NCBI RefSeq assembly: GCF_003480915.1
Contig: NZ_QUKD01000015.1
Span: 365 to 64,364 of the forward strand
Source: Parabacteroides sp. TM07-1AC
Lineage (GTDB): Bacteria; Bacteroidota; Bacteroidia; Bacteroidales; Tannerellaceae
DNA: 64,000 nucleotides
Direction: 5' to 3'
Position numbers and translations under genes: made by a program
Notes under the pieces: generated by a model
Databases searched by the model: none
What the model was told of the DNA's origin: nothing
The model's input: the letters and a program-made list of their open reading frames with translations, nothing else
Shown here: positions 34,628 to 44,794 of the stretch, one piece after another
Position numbering within the stretch: the first letter of the stretch is position 1
Layout: the number at the start of each line of letters is the position of its first letter

Positions 34628-36178
34628 TTATTTAGGTTTGACAGTATTGTTACGTACTCCTTTCAGAATTCCCTGCAGTTGATAAACGATTTCCGGACGT
34701 TTTTCTGCCAGATTATCCTGTTCGCCGACCTGAGTCATGTCGTATAGCTGAGGGGCTTTCGAGTAACCAGTCTCGATCTTTGGTCCCCAGGGTACCATTT
34801 TCGGTCCGTCGCTGGTTTCAATATACTTCCAGTCTTTCGTACGGACTGATAAAGTATGGTCGGATGCCTGTTCGATAACCCATGGGCGATCGGCATTGTC
34901 CGTTCCCAGCAAGGTTCCCAAATAATTGTAACTGTCAGGAGCAGCGCCTTTAGGAAGTACAGAACCTGTCAATGCGGCGAGTGAAGCGAACCAGTCTACC
35001 TGTGACATTAAAGCATCTGATACTTTCCCTTTTTTTACTTCTTTCGGCCAGCTGACGATTGCGGGAATACGTGTTCCGGCTTCGAATGCGCTGTATTTTC
35101 CTCCGCGTAACGGACCACCTGGTTTGTGGTCACCCAACAGTTCTTCCGCCTGGTCTGCATAACCGTCATCTACAACCGGACCATTGTCGCTGGAGAGGAT
35201 AATCAATGTATTTTCCCTTAACCCTAATCTTTCCAGTTCGTCCAGTATTTGTCCGACACTCCAGTCGAACTGTACGATGGCGTCGCCTCTGAGTCCCATT
35301 GGATTTTTTCCTCTGAAACGTTCATGAGGGAAACGGGGTACGTGTACGTCATTTGTGGCGAAGTACATGAAGAATGGTTTGTCTTTATTCGCCTTGATGA
35401 AGTCGAGGGCGTGGGTAGTGATGGAGTCTGCCAGGTTTTCATCTTTCCACAATGCCTTGCCTCCGCCTTTCATATAACCGATACGTCCGATTCCGTTGAC
35501 GATTGCCATATCGTGACCATGACTGTGTTTCAGATTATAAAGCAGTTCCGGATGGTCTTTACCCAACGGCTCGCCTTCAAAAGGTTTCTGATAGCTGACT
35601 TCGATAGGTGCAGACGGGTCGTAGTTGGCTACTTTTCCGTTTTCTATGAATACACAAGGAACACGGTCGGCTGTAGCAGCCATGATATAGGAATAATCGA
35701 ATCCAAGATCAGCCAATGCGGCAGGCAGAGGGGCATTCCAGTCCTGTTCGCCTGTTTTATCTCCCAGTCCCAAATGCCATTTGCCTAAGGCAGCAGTCGT
35801 ATAGCCTGCGCTTTTGAACATATCGGCAATGGTATACCGTTCCGGACGGATGATCATTCCGGCATTTCCGGCAGCAATGTCTGTTCCCGGCCTGCGCCAT
35901 GCATATTCTCCGGTAAGCAGCGAGTAACGCGAAGGCGTGCTGGTAGCCGCTGTTGCGTGAGTGTTCGTAAAGCGGATGCCACTGTTTGCCAGTTTGTTGA
36001 CATTGGGTGTTTGTACGCGGGTCGCGCCGTAACATTCCAGGTCGCCATAACCCAGGTCGTCAGCGTAGATGAAAATGACATTCGGAGTTTTTGTCTCTTT
36101 TGCCTTTTGAGCATGGGAGGTGGTCGGGGAGACAAGGAATGCTCCCAGTCCGAAACCGATTAGTACGTTTGATTTCAT
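34628..36178 (-). CDS. Sulfatase, serine-type, exported
   Basis: The 516-residue protein has a signal peptide ending SHAQ and the alkaline-phosphatase-like sulfatase fold. Metal ligands are at IYADDLGYGD (Asp40, Asp41). The modification motif is Ser80-Thr-Pro-Ser-Arg followed by YSLLTGEY, so the catalytic formylglycine would come from serine through an anaerobic sulfatase-maturating enzyme (encoded elsewhere). Further landmarks are GKWHLG and ILSSDNGP. It removes sulfate esters from glycans; sugar and linkage are not predictable here. It is the last gene of the right glycan locus. Confidence 0.93.
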   Translation of the reverse strand: MKSNVLIGFGLGAFLVSPTTSHAQKAKETKTPNVIFIYADDLGYGDLECYGATRVQTPNVNKLANSGIRFTNTHATAATSTPSRYSLLTGEYAWRRPGTDIAAGNAGMIIRPERYTIADMFKSAGYTTAALGKWHLGLGDKTGEQDWNAPLPAALADLGFDYSYIMAATADRVPCVFIENGKVANYDPSAPIEVSYQKPFEGEPLGKDHPELLYNLKHSHGHDMAIVNGIGRIGYMKGGGKALWKDENLADSITTHALDFIKANKDKPFFMYFATNDVHVPRFPHERFRGKNPMGLRGDAIVQFDWSVGQILDELERLGLRENTLIILSSDNGPVVDDGYADQAEELLGDHKPGGPLRGGKYSAFEAGTRIPAIVSWPKEVKKGKVSDALMSQVDWFASLAALTGSVLPKGAAPDSYNYLGTLLGTDNADRPWVIEQASDHTLSVRTKDWKYIETSDGPKMVPWGPKIETGYSKAPQLYDMTQVGEQDNLAEKRPEIVYQLQGILKGVRNNTVKPK

Positions 36179-36281
36179 GATATTTTTAGTCTATGTAAGT
36201 TGTCTTTTTTTGTTTAGCTCATAAATATCTGCATTTTTTTAATAATAGCCTTACTATCTTTTGCTTTTTTACGGATATAGT

Positions 36282-37775
36282 CTATTTATTTAAAATGGCA
36301 GACTGGATTTCCTGCTGAATTTTAGGATGCTTTATCCTTGGATCATTGTATTTTTCTCCATACTTATTTAATTGGGAGGCTAATTCTGAGACAACCTTTC
36401 TATATGCCGGATCCCGATAATGATTGATCAATTCATCCGGGTCTTTTTTCAGATCGGTCAGCCAGGGAACATCCTGTTCGTTCTCGGAATAAGTTAGTTT
36501 ATAGTCGGGAGTTACAGCCGATATCCATAAACTACGGTTGCTGGTAGCCGGATCATCCCAGTCTCCTTTTATAACCTGCGTAGTCGAACGCATGAAAACA
36601 ATATCTTCAACTTGCTTTGGAAGATTTTCTCCTTTCCATAATGGGGAGAGATCCCGTCCTTCAAGTTTAGCCGGTGAATGTATTCCACAGAAAGATAAAA
36701 TACTGGGGGTGAAGTCGACTACGGACATGACATGGTCTATTTTATGATTTATTTTTACTCCTTTCGGATAACGTACGACGAAAGGTACACGGGAAGAGCC
36801 GTCAAGTGGAACGCCTTTGTTTATCAATCCATGTTCTCCGCACATGTCTCCATGGTCGGATGTAAATATGACGATTGTTTTTTCCAGGATGCCTGAATCG
36901 GAAAGTGTTTGGATAAGTTTACCTATATTATCATCGATACATTTGATCATACCGAAGTACTGTGCCATATCTTCCATCCGGTCTTGGGGCAGGTTGGCTC
37001 CGTGTGACCATGCGGGTAGGTTGGTCGTATCTTTTTGCGCTGTTCGAGGTTGTTGGAATGTAAAATGTTTGTACATCGTATCATAAGGTGACCTGACCAG
37101 ATTCGCGCTATGGGGATCCGGCAAACTTAATACACAGCAGAAGGTTGTATCTTTGTGTTGCTGTATATAATCGATTGCTTTGCCGGTCAGATAATCGGTT
37201 GGGAAATTTGTCGAATCGGTCTCGGACATATCCGCTTTAGTGATAAACTCTGGTCCGTTTTCGGTCTCTATGATCTTTTTCCAGTGTCCCCGGTTATACA
37301 TAAACCGGTTATCGTTGAAGCCATAATCTTTGTGAGGATGCCATTCCGGACGTCCTTTGCCGTTTAAATGTAGTTTGCCTATATAACCGGTGTCATATCC
37401 GTGTTCTCTCAATATGTCAGCGAAGGTCGGTACGTTAAGAATCATGTCGTTTGTTAATACTCCGTTATTCTGAGGAAAATATCCGCTGAGGAATGATCCC
37501 CGACTGGGGGAACTGACTGGCGTAGTGGCATAACAGCGCATGAAAAGAACCCCGTTGGATGCCATGGCATCTATATTTGGTGTTTCTACCGCAACCTCTT
37601 TTCCCCATGGGAAAGCCTGGTCTTCGGATAAATATTGCCTGTAACAACCTAGTGTACGGAAATTTTGTTCGTCCGTATGGATAATTAAAATATTGGGTTT
37701 CTCCTGAGCCGCAATATTTATCGCTCCTGTTATTAAGAGCGGAGATATGAAGGATAATTTTCTGATATTTTTCAT
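36282..37775 (-). CDS. Sulfatase, serine-type, exported
   Basis: The 497-residue protein has signal MKNIRKLSFISPLLITGAINIAAQ. The metal site begins IIHTDEQNFRTLGCY, and the maturation motif is Ser88-Ser-Pro-Ser-Arg followed by GSFLSGYFPQNNG. IGKLHLNG and IFTSDHGDMCGEHGL are also typical. It belongs to a subfamily distinct from the neighbouring sulfatase (HTDEQN rather than YADDLG), so the pair probably removes two different sulfate groups from one substrate. It follows susD by about 110 bases on the same strand. Confidence 0.92.
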   Translation of the reverse strand: MKNIRKLSFISPLLITGAINIAAQEKPNILIIHTDEQNFRTLGCYRQYLSEDQAFPWGKEVAVETPNIDAMASNGVLFMRCYATTPVSSPSRGSFLSGYFPQNNGVLTNDMILNVPTFADILREHGYDTGYIGKLHLNGKGRPEWHPHKDYGFNDNRFMYNRGHWKKIIETENGPEFITKADMSETDSTNFPTDYLTGKAIDYIQQHKDTTFCCVLSLPDPHSANLVRSPYDTMYKHFTFQQPRTAQKDTTNLPAWSHGANLPQDRMEDMAQYFGMIKCIDDNIGKLIQTLSDSGILEKTIVIFTSDHGDMCGEHGLINKGVPLDGSSRVPFVVRYPKGVKINHKIDHVMSVVDFTPSILSFCGIHSPAKLEGRDLSPLWKGENLPKQVEDIVFMRSTTQVIKGDWDDPATSNRSLWISAVTPDYKLTYSENEQDVPWLTDLKKDPDELINHYRDPAYRKVVSELASQLNKYGEKYNDPRIKHPKIQQEIQSAILNK

Positions 37776-37884
37776 ACTTGCTTATGTATAAAAGAAGGTG
37801 TTACAAAATACGGCCTGTTCCCGTGATAACCAGGGAACGTATTGGGGTAGGTCATATTCTTTTTGCAACACCTTCATAAATTGA

Positions 37885-39516
37885 TTATCTTAAATTCGGA
37901 TTGATGTCTTGTTCTGATTGAGGAATAGGCCATCTATAATCCTGATTGTTGCGGAAGGCACGTGTGTTGACATACCATCTTCCATATTTGTCTACTTCCC
38001 CGTTTTTGTTCGGGCTTGTCCTAATGGAACCGGGGAATGGTGCTCCATAGATATCACCTTTTAAAACTTCATGGGCAATACCCCAGCGAAGCAAATCCCA
38101 GTATCTGATTCCTTCCATTGCCAGTTCGATCCGACGTTCATTGCGTAATATCGGGCGGAGTCTATCCGGATTTGTTTCCGTGACCGGAGGCATGTTTACT
38201 GAAGCTCTCCCTCTAATCTGGTTGATAGTTGCATCCAGAAGGGACTGGCTGATCGCTTCGCCAGCTTCCAGCTTAGCTTCCAGATAACTGAGCAATACCT
38301 CTGCATAACGTATGATAGGCAGATCTCCACCATAACTAAGTACATTCCCGGTGTAGGTTTCATCCATATATTTTCTCATCAGGAAACCGGTTTGCGTAGT
38401 TTGCCCGCTGCCGATACGATCGGATCCTAATTCAGAATCAGGGTGACAGTTGTAGATGCCTCCCCTGAAAGGTGCACCGTTATACAATATCGTGTAATCC
38501 AGTCTGGGATCGCGGTTCTCTCCCAAATTATCAGGGTTGTATAGCGGGCTGTCATAACTGAATGGTGTGCCATCTTTAAAAGGATAAGCTTCAAACAGAT
38601 CGGCTGTGATATTGATCAGGCACCAACCTCCTTCTGTCCGGGAGAAGGCATGCTGCGGCAGTGCACTTCCTGCCATATCCTGTAAGTACTGCATAGAAAA
38701 GATATTTTCCGAGCTTCTTTCATTGGACTGAAGGAAAATGGATTGATAATCCGGGTCGATTTTATTATCCCCGTATGAGATGATCTCTTCGTATGCCTTT
38801 GCCGCTTCCGGATATTCTTTTGTAGCCAGGAAAGTTCTACCCAGAAAGGCTAAAGCAGCCTGCTTGCTTGCACGTCCGGCCTCGTCCGATTTCAAATCTT
38901 TAAAACGGGGCAGATCGGCGGCGGCTTCTTTAAATTCCTGTGTAATAAAAGAAAGGATATCTCTTTGGGAAGTTTTTTCTACAATATTCGCTTCATCACG
39001 TGTCAGCACTTTGGTAACTAAAGGTACATCTCTAAAGAATTGTGACAGGTAGAAATATTGGGTCGCCCGTAAAAAGCGTGCTTCGGCTTTGAATCTGGCT
39101 ACGATTTCCGGGGCGGAGTTCAGGTTATCTATTCCTTCCAGAAAATAGTTGCAACGGGTGATTTTGGAATATGAGTTACTCCAGTAGTTTTTGATAAAAG
39201 CATTATTAGGCATAAGGGTTCCATCTGTCATTTTATGAAAATTGGAACTGGAGCCGCGTCTGTCGTATGCATTATCAGTCGGAAATTCAAAAAAGAGCAA
39301 ACCGCCGTAAGACCACCAGTCGCCGGGACTATACTCAGCAGCATTGAAACTGATACTTCCCCGATATAGTCCGGTGAGAGCCAGTTGAGCATTTTCTTCA
39401 TCTGTCCAGAATGCGTTCTCTGCATATTTATCTAACGGATTTCTTTCCAGATCGCAGGAAGTCAGTAAAGAGAATACTGCTATTACATGTAAAATTATAT
39501 ATTGTATGCGTTTCAT
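37885..39516 (-). CDS. SusD/RagB family glycan-binding lipoprotein
   Basis: The 543-residue lipoprotein has signal MKRIQYIILHVIAVFSLLTSC (Cys21), then DLERNPLDKYAENAFWTDEENAQLALTGLY, a standard SusD opening. TPR-like helices (RAEARFLRATQYFYLSQFFRDVPLVT-type segment) and the C-terminal IIRYAEVLLSYLEAKLEAG and LRNERRIELAMEGIRYWDLLRW follow. It works with the SusC encoded 5 bases upstream. The next genes are two sulfatases, pointing to a sulfated glycan. Confidence 0.95.
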   Translation of the reverse strand: MKRIQYIILHVIAVFSLLTSCDLERNPLDKYAENAFWTDEENAQLALTGLYRGSISFNAAEYSPGDWWSYGGLLFFEFPTDNAYDRRGSSSNFHKMTDGTLMPNNAFIKNYWSNSYSKITRCNYFLEGIDNLNSAPEIVARFKAEARFLRATQYFYLSQFFRDVPLVTKVLTRDEANIVEKTSQRDILSFITQEFKEAAADLPRFKDLKSDEAGRASKQAALAFLGRTFLATKEYPEAAKAYEEIISYGDNKIDPDYQSIFLQSNERSSENIFSMQYLQDMAGSALPQHAFSRTEGGWCLINITADLFEAYPFKDGTPFSYDSPLYNPDNLGENRDPRLDYTILYNGAPFRGGIYNCHPDSELGSDRIGSGQTTQTGFLMRKYMDETYTGNVLSYGGDLPIIRYAEVLLSYLEAKLEAGEAISQSLLDATINQIRGRASVNMPPVTETNPDRLRPILRNERRIELAMEGIRYWDLLRWGIAHEVLKGDIYGAPFPGSIRTSPNKNGEVDKYGRWYVNTRAFRNNQDYRWPIPQSEQDINPNLR

Positions 39517-39521
39517 ATCTA

Positions 39522-42500
39522 TTAGAAATTAAAGTTTACACCAAATGTATAAGTCGCCAGGATCGGGTAATATTGACCTCCGGTATTGATTTCCGGGTCC
39601 CATCCTTTTCTGTATTTATTCCATGTTAATGGATTTTCAGCCTGTACATAGATTCGTAATCCTCCGAGTTTTGCCGCTTGCATGAGTTTCTTTGGCAACG
39701 AATAGCCCAATTGGATATTTTTTAACCGGATATAGGAAGCATCTAATATCCAGAAATCGGATGTTTGGATATTCGGACCGATCGTATTACTTAACTCTTC
39801 CAATCGCGGGTAAGCCGGATAACGTGTCGGATTAGCCGGATCGAAACGTCCTTCGGCCTGCCATACCTGAACATTTCCGTTCTGTCTGAAAGCATAACCT
39901 GCATAATTTTCCAGCAATCCTTTTACGCCGGCTACTCCCTGGATCAGTACTGAAATATCAAAACCTTTGTATTCTGCTCCTAGATTCAGGCCGAATGTGA
40001 ATTTAGGAATACGTGAACCTAATGGAACACGGTCGTAATTCGGATCGATCACGCCGTCGGGAACTCCGTCCGGTCCGCTTATATCCTTATAACGGATATC
40101 GCCTGGTTGAGGTTTCGGAGTTACTTTACTCTGATCATACCACGCATCAATATCTGCCTGGTCGAGGAATACACCGTCAGTCAAATATCCGTAATACATT
40201 TGTATAGGCTGACCTATAAATAAATTACTACCGTTACCGACCATACCATTCAACTGTTCGACGTTACCTACGCCAAGGGTTAACAATTTGTTCTTAATGA
40301 CTGTCAGGTTTGCATTGACATTATAGGATACTTCACCGATCTTGTTTCGGTGGCCTATTTCAAACTCCCACCCCTGGTTTTTTAGTTTACCGGTATTCAT
40401 CTCCGAAATCTCAAGTCCCAGGATAGAAGAAACACTTCCGCTGGGTTTATATAGGATATCATATGTCTTTCTGTAAAAATAGGATACGTTGAAACTTAAT
40501 AAACCATTCCAAAAGATACTTTCAAATCCACCGTCGATCGTCTCAGTCTCTTCCCATTTGATGGTTGGATCAGTAGCTGTTTTAATAGCAGCACCCTGGC
40601 TGAAACTTTCACCGAACGGAAAATTCTGTCCTAACTCATAAACAGACTGGTACGGATAGTTGCCGATATTCTGGTTTCCTAACCGTCCCCACGACACTTT
40701 CAGTTTCAGATTGGAAATCCAGTCGAGTGATTCATGGTCTTTCATAAAATTTTCTTCAGAAATTCTCCAGCCTCCGGCTATGGAAGGGAAGAAGCCATAT
40801 TTTTGATTTTTAGGGAATCTGGAAGAACCATCATAACGTAATGTCGATTCTATTAGGTATCGTTCATCAAAATTGTATTTAACACGACCAAATATAGACT
40901 GTATAGCCCAAGCGTTACCTCCACCAGATGATTTTTGATTATCCGGTGAGCCTGCATTTAGGTATGGTAGGTCGTTTCCTGGAAACTTGTCTCTTGATCC
41001 TTGTAAATCAGTGTAATCCTGTTGTTCCCATGAATAACCTGCTAAAACTCCAAAACTGTGTTTATTGATTGTTTTATTATAGTCAGCAGTTGCCTGAAAT
41101 GTTTTATAGATGGTTTTTGTCATTTTATGTGTCAGCATAGAAGGACTAACTGATAAATCATCTGCAAGTTTCATTGTAGAACGATAGGTTCTCTCTTCTC
41201 CGTTTGTATATGTGTAGGCTCCTATAGCTGATACTTTTAAATCGTTTATCGGTGTATAATCGAGCCGGATGTTGGCATTGACTGAAAACTTAGGATTTGT
41301 GTAGAAAGATGAACTTTTGATCCAGCCGGGAGGTGTTCCGTTCAGGTCACGTCCAACCCCGAATGTGCCGTCTGATAAGACGCTAGGCCAAATGCCCGGA
41401 TGACGAAGGGCAAATTCTATAATTTTCATCATATTATCTGTTCCGTCTGTTCCGGGTCCTGTCGGCTCATTTCTTTCTCCGTACACTCCGGATAGACGGG
41501 TAGTCAGTTTCAAACGGGGGATGATCTCATTGATCAGATTGACGCGTGCATTGTATCTACTATAATCATTTTTTTCTACAAGTCCATTCTGACGCATGTA
41601 GCCGAAAGAAACCATATATTTATTTTGTGCATTCCCTCCGTTTAAAGTCAGGTCATGCCCAGTCTGAAAACCTTTTCTGGAAAAGACTTCATCCAGATAT
41701 CTGCTGTTTGAATAATGGTCCGGATCACTTCCGTCTTTTAATTTCTGTATTTCGCTGGCAGTGTAGACTTCTCTTCCTGTCGCTTCATTGTATAATGTCG
41801 CATATTGCCAGGTGTCGATAAATTCCGGTAATTCAGTTGCCGTATTGAAACCGGCATATCCGTTGTAGCTAACTGATATTTTACCTTCTTTACCTGTTTT
41901 TGTCGTAACAAGAATAACGCCGTTGGCAGCTCTTGAACCATAAATGGCAGCAGTCGAGGCATCTTTCAATACGGATATGCTTTCCACATCTTCCGTATTA
42001 ATGTCATTCAGTGAACCGGGTATTCCGTCGATCAGGACCAGCGCATCCGATTTGTTGTCTTCTCCTCCGAAAGAGCCTACGCCACGTACACGGATTTCTC
42101 CGCCACCTTGGCCGGGACGTCCCGAGCGTTGGATAACAGTGACACCTGACATTTGCCCGGTCAGTGCATTGGAAAGCATCGGACTTGAACGATTCTGCAA
42201 TTTTTCACCGTTGATCTGGGCGATGGAACCGATTACATTTACTTTCTTTTCAGTGCCGTATCCAACAACAACGACCTCGTCCAATGCTTGTGAATCTTCG
42301 TTTAACTGGACTGTCAGGTTGGTTTTGTTACCATCAACTGTTATTTCTTTTGTTTGATAGCCTATATAAGAGATTTGCAGTCTGCTTCCCGGAGGAACTT
42401 CCAGTGTGAAAGAACCGTTCAGGTCTGATATAACCCCGTTCGTGCTTCCTTTGACAATGACATTGGCACCGATGATAGGCTGGCCTGTTTCATCCAGAAC

Positions 42501-42878
42501 AATACCTGATATCTTTTTAGATTCATTTTTAGAGGAAGTCGCGGCAGATGTGATGATGATATAGTTTCCTTCAATCCGGTAAGTAAAATTCGTACCTTTT
42601 AAAATGTCAGCCATGACGGATGACAGATTTTGATTGTCGAAATTCTGCCCAATTTTCCTATTGACATCTAATTTTGTTTGATTGTAGGAAATACTCAAGC
42701 CACTTTGTTTCTCTATCTCCCCGAATACATTTAATAATGTTTTGTTATTTCCGGAAATCGTGATTTTCTGATTCTGCCCAATACATATCATTGTAGTAGA
42801 GAAGGTTAACAAGGCTAAAAGGAATACTCTACGGAATTTTGTGAGCATTTTATAACTCTTTTGATTGTTTATTTTCAT
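39522..42878 (-). CDS. SusC/RagA family TonB-dependent transporter with STN domain
   Basis: The 1118-residue importer has a signal peptide (VFLLALLTFSTTMICIGQ) and an STN domain at about 40-110 (LLNVFGEIEKQSGLSISYNQTKL). The regulatory-like sandwich (ISGIVLDETGQPIIGANVIVKG), the plug (LDEVVVVGYGTEKKVNVIG, SISVLKDASTAAIYGSRAANGVILVTTK) and a barrel ending TFGVNFNF follow. The STN domain links it to the FecR/sigma pair at 43001-44665. It heads the structural genes of the right glycan locus. Confidence 0.96.
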   Translation of the reverse strand: MKINNQKSYKMLTKFRRVFLLALLTFSTTMICIGQNQKITISGNNKTLLNVFGEIEKQSGLSISYNQTKLDVNRKIGQNFDNQNLSSVMADILKGTNFTYRIEGNYIIITSAATSSKNESKKISGIVLDETGQPIIGANVIVKGSTNGVISDLNGSFTLEVPPGSRLQISYIGYQTKEITVDGNKTNLTVQLNEDSQALDEVVVVGYGTEKKVNVIGSIAQINGEKLQNRSSPMLSNALTGQMSGVTVIQRSGRPGQGGGEIRVRGVGSFGGEDNKSDALVLIDGIPGSLNDINTEDVESISVLKDASTAAIYGSRAANGVILVTTKTGKEGKISVSYNGYAGFNTATELPEFIDTWQYATLYNEATGREVYTASEIQKLKDGSDPDHYSNSRYLDEVFSRKGFQTGHDLTLNGGNAQNKYMVSFGYMRQNGLVEKNDYSRYNARVNLINEIIPRLKLTTRLSGVYGERNEPTGPGTDGTDNMMKIIEFALRHPGIWPSVLSDGTFGVGRDLNGTPPGWIKSSSFYTNPKFSVNANIRLDYTPINDLKVSAIGAYTYTNGEERTYRSTMKLADDLSVSPSMLTHKMTKTIYKTFQATADYNKTINKHSFGVLAGYSWEQQDYTDLQGSRDKFPGNDLPYLNAGSPDNQKSSGGGNAWAIQSIFGRVKYNFDERYLIESTLRYDGSSRFPKNQKYGFFPSIAGGWRISEENFMKDHESLDWISNLKLKVSWGRLGNQNIGNYPYQSVYELGQNFPFGESFSQGAAIKTATDPTIKWEETETIDGGFESIFWNGLLSFNVSYFYRKTYDILYKPSGSVSSILGLEISEMNTGKLKNQGWEFEIGHRNKIGEVSYNVNANLTVIKNKLLTLGVGNVEQLNGMVGNGSNLFIGQPIQMYYGYLTDGVFLDQADIDAWYDQSKVTPKPQPGDIRYKDISGPDGVPDGVIDPNYDRVPLGSRIPKFTFGLNLGAEYKGFDISVLIQGVAGVKGLLENYAGYAFRQNGNVQVWQAEGRFDPANPTRYPAYPRLEELSNTIGPNIQTSDFWILDASYIRLKNIQLGYSLPKKLMQAAKLGGLRIYVQAENPLTWNKYRKGWDPEINTGGQYYPILATYTFGVNFNF

Positions 42879-43000
42879 ACATTTGTAAATTAATCAATGA
42901 ATATTAAATTTAAGATCCCTAAGATTTTAAGTGTTGAGTTCTTGATTTCGGGGGTCCGGGAATGGTGTCGCAATTATTCTCCGGTCCCTTTTTTTGCATC

Positions 43001-44005
43001 TTATTTTGCTCCTTTCTTCTTTAGTGAATTGATAGTGATTATATTGTCTTCTATATGATAGTTCAATCCGTCCACAGTCAGAGTTAGAATCTTCATAACC
43101 GTATTAATATCTTCATTCTGACGGAACTTTATGGTGTATAGATCCTGGGTAAACAGATGTGGATTGATCACGAAATCTATCGCATAATTTCGTTGGATAC
43201 TGGCCAGTATCTCTTTAAGTGGCTGATTGATAAAAACTAGTTCTCCTTTTATCCAACTGGAATAATGAGTGGCATCGATATGTCTTTTTTCAAACATGTC
43301 TGTTTTACTGTTATATTCCAATTGTTCATCAGGGGATAAAAAGAATGCATTTTCTGTGTTATCAATTTTATTGACCTTAACAGCCCCGTTTTCAAGAGTC
43401 GTTGTAATCCTGTCACTTTCAGAGTAAGCCTGTATATTGAATTTTGTACCGAGAGCTTGTACTCTCAGGTAACTTGTACTGACAATGAAAGGATGTTTGG
43501 GATCTTTTTTTACAGTGAAGTTCGCTTCACCTATTAGAAAGAGAGTACGAGTATCTCCTTTAAACTCTTTCGGATAGATAAGGATACTTCCCGAATTAAT
43601 ATTTACTTTTGAACCGTCGGGGAGTGTCAGTTCCTGCTTTTCCCCTTCCGGTACAAAGCATTGGATCAGTTCCTGATCTGATTTGTTGTGCTGGATATAC
43701 AGGTATGAACCGACCATGGATAATAATGGAATGATCAGGATTGCGGCAATTCTCAATAGTTTATATGACAGACTATACTGTTTCTGTGGAGACTTCTTTA
43801 ATCCTATTTTTTCTTGTGTCGCTTTCAGTGAGCGGTAAGTTTCTGCCGTAGCTTCCGTCGGATATTCTTCCCAAATAGAAAAAAGTACTTCTTCCTTTTC
43901 TTTCTTTTTGGAAGGAGCGATCAACCAGTGCCATACCTTATTCCGGAGTTCCGGATCGAAAGTGTGATTGACCAGATTATGTAATATTTTATATGTTTTC
44001 GACAT
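43001..44005 (-). CDS. FecR-type anti-sigma factor of the right glycan locus
   Basis: The 334-residue protein begins MSKTYKILHNLVNHTFDPELRNKVWHWL. A transmembrane helix lies at about residues 88-106 (LLRIAAILIIPLLSMVGSYLYI). The FecR domain has LTLPDGSKVNINSGSILIYPKEF, GEANFTVKKDPKHPFIV and ALGTKFNIQAY, and an STN-like C-terminus has LKEILASIQRNYAIDFVI. The in-frame ATG at 44062 would add 19 residues without family character, so 44005 is preferred. Confidence 0.9.
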   Translation of the reverse strand: MSKTYKILHNLVNHTFDPELRNKVWHWLIAPSKKKEKEEVLFSIWEEYPTEATAETYRSLKATQEKIGLKKSPQKQYSLSYKLLRIAAILIIPLLSMVGSYLYIQHNKSDQELIQCFVPEGEKQELTLPDGSKVNINSGSILIYPKEFKGDTRTLFLIGEANFTVKKDPKHPFIVSTSYLRVQALGTKFNIQAYSESDRITTTLENGAVKVNKIDNTENAFFLSPDEQLEYNSKTDMFEKRHIDATHYSSWIKGELVFINQPLKEILASIQRNYAIDFVINPHLFTQDLYTIKFRQNEDINTVMKILTLTVDGLNYHIEDNIITINSLKKKGAK

Positions 44006-44086
44006 GTGTGTATGCTTTCCGTTTACTATAGGATACGTGAAGCGGGAAACACACACGGTCAAAAAGAAACTTTTTTCAAAATAATT

Positions 44087-44665
44087 TTAGATGATATTTC
44101 CCCAATAAGTGATTATAAAGAAACCGATAAGCTTGCGGATGTCGGCCAGTGCCAGCGTGAGGTGATTTTCGACAGTCCGTTTACTGATTACGAGCCGTTC
44201 TGCTATTTCTTCGTTGGATAATCCTTCCATACGGCTCATTTGGTAAATCCGTTTTCGTTGAGACGGCATTTTTTCAACAGCAATAGAAATGAGGTATTCC
44301 AGCTCCTTTGCATATATTTCTTCTTCAATGCTGTCATTATTAGTAGGGAATAATAAGGAACGCTCGGTCTGCTGTTCCTGATAGTCTTTAAATAACAGAC
44401 TACGTTCGATATGGCGGAAAACGGTATTTTTTGCTATGCGGAACAGATAAGCGTTCAGGTTATCGATACAGGTTAACCGCTCCCTGTTTTGCCACATGGA
44501 TACAAAGATATCCTGCGAAATATCCTCAGCCTCTTCTCCGTTTTGCAGGATTCCGCTGATGAATCCTTTTATTCGTGGAAAGTAATGCAGGAACAATGCT
44601 TTGAATGCTTGTTCATCGCCCTTGCTGACAGCTTCTATGTATCCTTTTTCGGTGGCAGAATCCAT
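44087..44665 (-). CDS. ECF RNA polymerase sigma factor of the right glycan locus
   Basis: The 192-residue FecI-like sigma has region 2 (FLHYFPRIKGFISGILQNGEEAEDISQDIFVSMWQNRERL) and region 4 (MPSQRKRIYQMSRMEGLSNEEIAERLVISKRTVENHLTLAL). A reading from 44722 would start at the -33 element of the promoter found at 44694-44722, so ATG 44665 (MDSATEKGYIEA) is used. It heads the order sigma, FecR, SusC, SusD, sulfatase, sulfatase. Confidence 0.92.
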   Translation of the reverse strand: MDSATEKGYIEAVSKGDEQAFKALFLHYFPRIKGFISGILQNGEEAEDISQDIFVSMWQNRERLTCIDNLNAYLFRIAKNTVFRHIERSLLFKDYQEQQTERSLLFPTNNDSIEEEIYAKELEYLISIAVEKMPSQRKRIYQMSRMEGLSNEEIAERLVISKRTVENHLTLALADIRKLIGFFIITYWGNII

Positions 44666-44693
44666 TATGATGTTTGTGATTTCTTTCTTGTGA

Positions 44694-44722
44694 CAAATAT
44701 ACGATAAATATTGGTAAGGCAA
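44694..44722 (-). promoter_or_regulatory. Promoter of the right-locus sigma gene
   Basis: On the minus strand TTG at 44720-44722 and TATATTTG at 44694-44701 are spaced by 18 bases. The ATG follows 28 bases later. Confidence 0.6.
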
Positions 44723-44747
44723 CTTTATATTTTTTTTAGGAATTTGT

Positions 44748-44777
44748 TTTGTGATTGAATAATAAGGTGTACTTTCG
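44748..44777 (+). promoter_or_regulatory. Promoter of the DUF6078-like gene
   Basis: TTTG at 44748-44751 and TACTTTCG at 44770-44777 (one mismatch to the -7 consensus) are spaced by 18 bases. The -7 box covers a GTG at 44777, which argues for the ATG at 44795 as start. Confidence 0.5.
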
Positions 44778-44794
44778 TGGATAACTATAATATT

